A stretch of DNA of 16,552 bases, taken from contig DATJPQ010000080.1 in assembly GCA_035506315.1 (NCBI GenBank), positions 1 through 16,552 of the forward strand, given 5' to 3'. The translations under genes and the position numbers were made by a program. Of this stretch, positions 13,968 through 16,552 are shown in pieces. The notes under the pieces are model-generated. The model ran no database searches and was not told the origin of the DNA. It was given only the letters and a program-made list of their open reading frames with translations. The first letter of the stretch is position 1; every line of letters begins with the position of its first letter. The DNA is from MWDT01 sp035506315 (GTDB taxonomy: Bacteria > Verrucomicrobiota > Verrucomicrobiia > Opitutales > Opitutaceae).

Positions 13968-15818
13968 ATGAATTCCGAAGCCGTATCTGCGCTCATCGCC
14001 AAGAATCCGTCCCTCAAGACGGCCAAAGCCAAGCTCGAGGCCATGGCGCCCGGCGCTTATGTCATGCACAAGAGCTGGGGATTCGGCCGGATCAAGAGCT
14101 TCGATGAGTCTGCCCAGCGCCTCATCATCGACTTCAAAGGCAAGAAAGGCCATCCGATGGATCCGGCTTTCTGCGTGACCACGCTGGACATCCTGTCCCC
14201 CAAACACCTGCTGGTGCGCAAGGAGACCGAGCCGGAAAAGATCGCCCAGTTGATCGCCGAGGAGCCCGCCCAGCTCATCGCCGAGGCCCTCCAGTCCTAT
14301 CCCAACAACGCCACCACCGCCATCGACCTCGAAATCACGCTCGCGCAGGTGCTCGGCGAGGAAAAATTCAAAAAGTGGTGGTCCTCCGCCAAGAAGGCCA
14401 TCGCCAAGGACCCCCGCATCGCGGTGCCGGAGAAGAAAACCGAGTGTTATGTGCTGCGCGACGAACCCGTCGCGGCCGAGACCGAGCTCATCGAGCAGTT
14501 CAACGCCACCCGCTCCGCCCGCCGCCGCATCCATCTCGCCGACGAGCTGCTCACCACCGCCGGCCAGCAGGAGGTCAAGGTCGACTTTGCCCTGATCCTC
14601 AAGGGCGTCGCCGACAACGTCAAAGACAGCAACCAGCTCGACGCCGCCGAGCGCCTCTACGGCGCCGTCGTCCGCGACAATCTCGCCCGGCATGCCGGGG
14701 TCGACCCCGCCACGCTTGAGCCGTCGCAATCCTCCCTCGTCGCCAACGCCCGCGACCTCACCACCATCGCCGAGAAGATTCCGGTGCACTTCCAGCGCCG
14801 CTTCCTCGAGCTGGTGAAGAACACCCACCCCATCGAGTGCCGCGACATCCTCTTCAACCTGCTCAAGTCCTCCCAGGGCAAGTTCACCACCGAGGTCATC
14901 AATTTCCTCGTCGAAAACGACTACACGGAAGACCTCGCCGCCACCCTGCAGCGCTGGCAGACCGAGCAGAATCTCCGCGCACCCGTTTTACTCTGGATCG
15001 TCAAGAACCGCCACTCGAAGAAATTTGCCAAACTGGTCAACGACCTCATCACTCCGCGGCTCCTTAGCGCCATCTTCTTCGCCATCGACTACGAGGCCCT
15101 CCAGTCCTCCAGCTCGCGTCGCATCCCGCTCGCCGACGTGCTGAGCGAGGACTCCGACCTGATTCCCGACCTCCTGGCCACGGCCGACAGCGAGACCGCC
15201 CGCGATCTCGCCAACACCCTCATGCTTAACCAGGGGTTCGAGGAGCTCACCAAGAAGTCCCTGCTCGCGCGCTTCATCAAGATTTTCCCCTCGATCCAGT
15301 CGCTCGTCGCCGCCGATGCCGAGGGCAAGGACGAGCAGCTCCTCGTCTCCCGTCCCAGTTACGAGCGCAAACGCACCGAATACGAGGTCCTCATCTCGAA
15401 GCGCATCCCGGAAAACTCCCGCGCCATCGCCGCCGCCCGCGAGCATGGCGATCTCCGCGAAAACTCCGAATTCAAGATGGCCAAGCAGGACCAGACGCTC
15501 CTCATGGCCCAGAAATCGCAGCTCGAGCGCGATCTCGCCCACGCCCGCATCACGGACTTCAAGGACGCCGCCACCGACCAGGTGGGCATCGGCAACATCG
15601 TCGAGCTGAAGACCGACGCCGGCGCCATCCAGCGCTTCAGCATCCTCGGCGCCTGGGACGGCGATCCCGCCCAGCACATCATTTCCTACAAGACGCCCCT
15701 CGGCCTGGCCCTCCTCGCCAAGAAAATCGGCGATCGCGTACAGGTGAAGACCGGCAACTCCGACGAGAAATACACCGTTGTGCGGATCGCCCGCTACGCG
15801 GACACGGCAGGCGCTTAA
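13968..15818 (+). CDS. greA: GreA-family transcription elongation factor with long N-terminal extension
   Basis: A 616-residue protein whose last about 155 residues are a complete GreA/GreB factor, which inserts into the RNA polymerase secondary channel and stimulates cleavage of backtracked RNA. The coiled coil spans about 463-530. Its tip AREHGDLRENSEF (490-502) carries Asp495 and Glu498, matching the two acidic residues of E. coli GreA (D41, E44), so it should be active. The FKBP-like C-domain follows at about 536-612 (VGIGNIVELKTDAG, SYKTPLGLALLAKKIGD). Standard GreA is about 158 residues. The extra 460 residues begin with a small beta domain (about 27-78: PGAYVMHKSWGFGRIKSF, RLIIDFKGKKGH), resembling CarD/UvrD-type Tudor folds. 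A mostly helical region with possible repeats follows (about 85-450). Long GreA proteins are known in Chlamydiae, a related phylum. The start is ATG 13968; the frame opens upstream only with TTG. Confidence 0.93.
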   Translation: MNSEAVSALIAKNPSLKTAKAKLEAMAPGAYVMHKSWGFGRIKSFDESAQRLIIDFKGKKGHPMDPAFCVTTLDILSPKHLLVRKETEPEKIAQLIAEEPAQLIAEALQSYPNNATTAIDLEITLAQVLGEEKFKKWWSSAKKAIAKDPRIAVPEKKTECYVLRDEPVAAETELIEQFNATRSARRRIHLADELLTTAGQQEVKVDFALILKGVADNVKDSNQLDAAERLYGAVVRDNLARHAGVDPATLEPSQSSLVANARDLTTIAEKIPVHFQRRFLELVKNTHPIECRDILFNLLKSSQGKFTTEVINFLVENDYTEDLAATLQRWQTEQNLRAPVLLWIVKNRHSKKFAKLVNDLITPRLLSAIFFAIDYEALQSSSSRRIPLADVLSEDSDLIPDLLATADSETARDLANTLMLNQGFEELTKKSLLARFIKIFPSIQSLVAADAEGKDEQLLVSRPSYERKRTEYEVLISKRIPENSRAIAAAREHGDLRENSEFKMAKQDQTLLMAQKSQLERDLAHARITDFKDAATDQVGIGNIVELKTDAGAIQRFSILGAWDGDPAQHIISYKTPLGLALLAKKIGDRVQVKTGNSDEKYTVVRIARYADTAGA

Positions 15819-15838
15819 CGAAAACCTTGCGCTCACGC

Positions 15839-15871
15839 CGCCGCCCGGTTCGCTGGGCGGCGTCGTTTTTT
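15839..15871 (+). terminator. Intrinsic terminator after the greA-like gene
   Basis: A perfect 8-bp stem CGCCGCCC (15839-15846) with GGGCGGCG (15855-15862) is extended by a G-T and a G-C pair closing a TTCG tetraloop. Three bases follow and then six T (15866-15871). The stem starts 21 bases after the greA-like stop codon. It is a textbook rho-independent terminator on the plus strand. Confidence 0.9.
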
Positions 15872-15875
15872 CCGC

Positions 15876-16499
15876 GTGCTGCTACTCCTCAAAGGCTTCG
15901 TGATCGGTTTCGCCGTGGCCGCCCCCATCGGGCCGGTGGGCCTCCTGTGCATCCGGCGTTCGATCGCCGACGGCAAGCTGCGGGGCTTCGTCACCGGCCT
16001 GGGCGCCGCCGTGGCGGATGCTTTCATGGCCACCGTCGTGGTCTTCGGCGTGACGTCGATTACCGCCTTCATCACCAGCCACGTGCTTTCCTTCCACTTT
16101 CTCGGCGGGCTGATCCTGCTGGGCATGGGCATCGCTGCCATGCGTGCCCACCCACGGGTCCGCAGCGACAGCCCGCTGCACGCGCCCAACCTGCACATGG
16201 CCTTCCTCTCGACCATCGCGCTCACGCTTGCCAACCCGGTGACGATGTTCTCGCTGCTCGGCATCTTCACGGCCTTCGGCGTGATGCTGCACACGGTGGG
16301 CTGGCTGCAACCCAGCTACCTCGTGGCGGGAGTCTTCCTGGGCTCGACCGCCTGGTGGGTGCTGCTCTGCTATTTCGCCGAGTGGTTCGGGCGCAAGCTC
16401 AACACCAATCTCCTGCGCACGATCAACATTGCCGTCGGCCTGCTCCTCATCGCCTTCGGCGCCTACGAACTGTACCAGCTCGCGGCGCGGTTGATGTAG
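15876..16499 (+). CDS. LysE/RhtB-family exporter
   Basis: Inner-membrane exporter of 207 residues, the usual size for the LysE family, whose known members export amino acids. Six hydrophobic stretches are visible: about 3-25, 37-60, 62-88, 110-136, 146-168 and 178-202. The N-terminal signature AAPIGPVGLLCIRRSIADG (15-33) and the LANP motif (118-121) before helix 4 are typical of the family. The exported compound cannot be inferred. The start is GTG at 15876, chosen because MLLLLKGFVIGFAVAAPIGP is the expected N-terminus. It has no Shine-Dalgarno and lies four bases after the T-tract of the greA terminator. Its transcript must therefore come from read-through or from a promoter overlapping the hairpin. 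Confidence 0.88.
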   Translation: MLLLLKGFVIGFAVAAPIGPVGLLCIRRSIADGKLRGFVTGLGAAVADAFMATVVVFGVTSITAFITSHVLSFHFLGGLILLGMGIAAMRAHPRVRSDSPLHAPNLHMAFLSTIALTLANPVTMFSLLGIFTAFGVMLHTVGWLQPSYLVAGVFLGSTAWWVLLCYFAEWFGRKLNTNLLRTINIAVGLLLIAFGAYELYQLAARLM

Positions 16500-16552
16500 C
16501 CGGCAAAGTGGCAGCGGCGTCTCGCCAGGTCGCGTCGCCGATCCGAGGTAGG
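16500..16552. other. Downstream sequence to the window end
   Basis: The last 53 bases after the LysE-family stop are GC-rich and show no T-tract terminator, gene start or clear repeat. Too short to interpret. Confidence 0.4.

Noticed and set aside
12667..13971. Plus-strand frame antisense to rsmB
   Set aside because: rsmB has complete catalytic motifs on the minus strand; this frame has none.
1..16552. CRISPR array, phage defence cluster or mobile island
   Set aside because: No regularly spaced repeats, no cas, restriction, toxin-antitoxin, integrase or transposase genes; the content is core-type genes plus short repeats.

Overview
The window looks like a GC-rich chromosomal segment of a verrucomicrobium, probably of the Opitutaceae type. 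That assignment is inference. It rests on gene content (a degenerate pilMNO-x-Q cluster and a very long GreA-family protein of the kind known from the PVC superphylum) and on short palindromic intergenic repeats of a style I associate with Verrucomicrobia and Planctomycetes. I see no tRNA, rRNA, CRISPR array, insertion sequence, prophage or integrase. It is a core-type region, and I do not find a clear new multi-gene system in it.

Layout. Positions 1-4085 (minus strand) hold a tightly overlapping type IV pilus assembly operon: pilM, pilN, pilO, a small PilP-position gene, and the secretin pilQ, which runs off the left edge. Positions 4086-4606 are an AT-rich intergenic region with a 58-bp nested palindrome. 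A DEAD-box RNA helicase with a DbpA-type C-terminal RNA-binding domain lies at 4607-6424 (minus). It is divergent from a CHASE-PAS hybrid histidine kinase at 6579-9329 (plus). A second palindromic repeat occupies the gap before an MFS exporter (9576-10931). This is followed by an exported two-motif aspartyl protease with a PDZ domain (10997-12235), whose start region is embedded in repeat-like sequence. A block of inverted and direct repeats (12236-12440) separates it from the convergent rsmB (12439-13854, minus). Divergent from rsmB is the long greA-like gene (13968-15818, plus). A strong intrinsic terminator follows, and a LysE-type exporter (15876-16499, plus) starts only four bases after its T-tract.

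How the genes work together. The pil genes form one functional unit: inner-membrane platform PilM/N/O, a periplasmic linker and the outer-membrane secretin. They are translationally coupled by start/stop overlaps. The remaining genes are mostly single units for RNA metabolism (helicase, RsmB), transcription (GreA), sensing (hybrid kinase), export (MFS, LysE) and envelope proteolysis, with no evident shared pathway. The points most worth a second look are the N-terminal extension of the GreA protein with its Tudor/CarD-like start, the protease signal peptide that seems to arise from repeat DNA, the A8 run in the pilM/pilN overlap, and the terminator abutting the LysE-family start codon.
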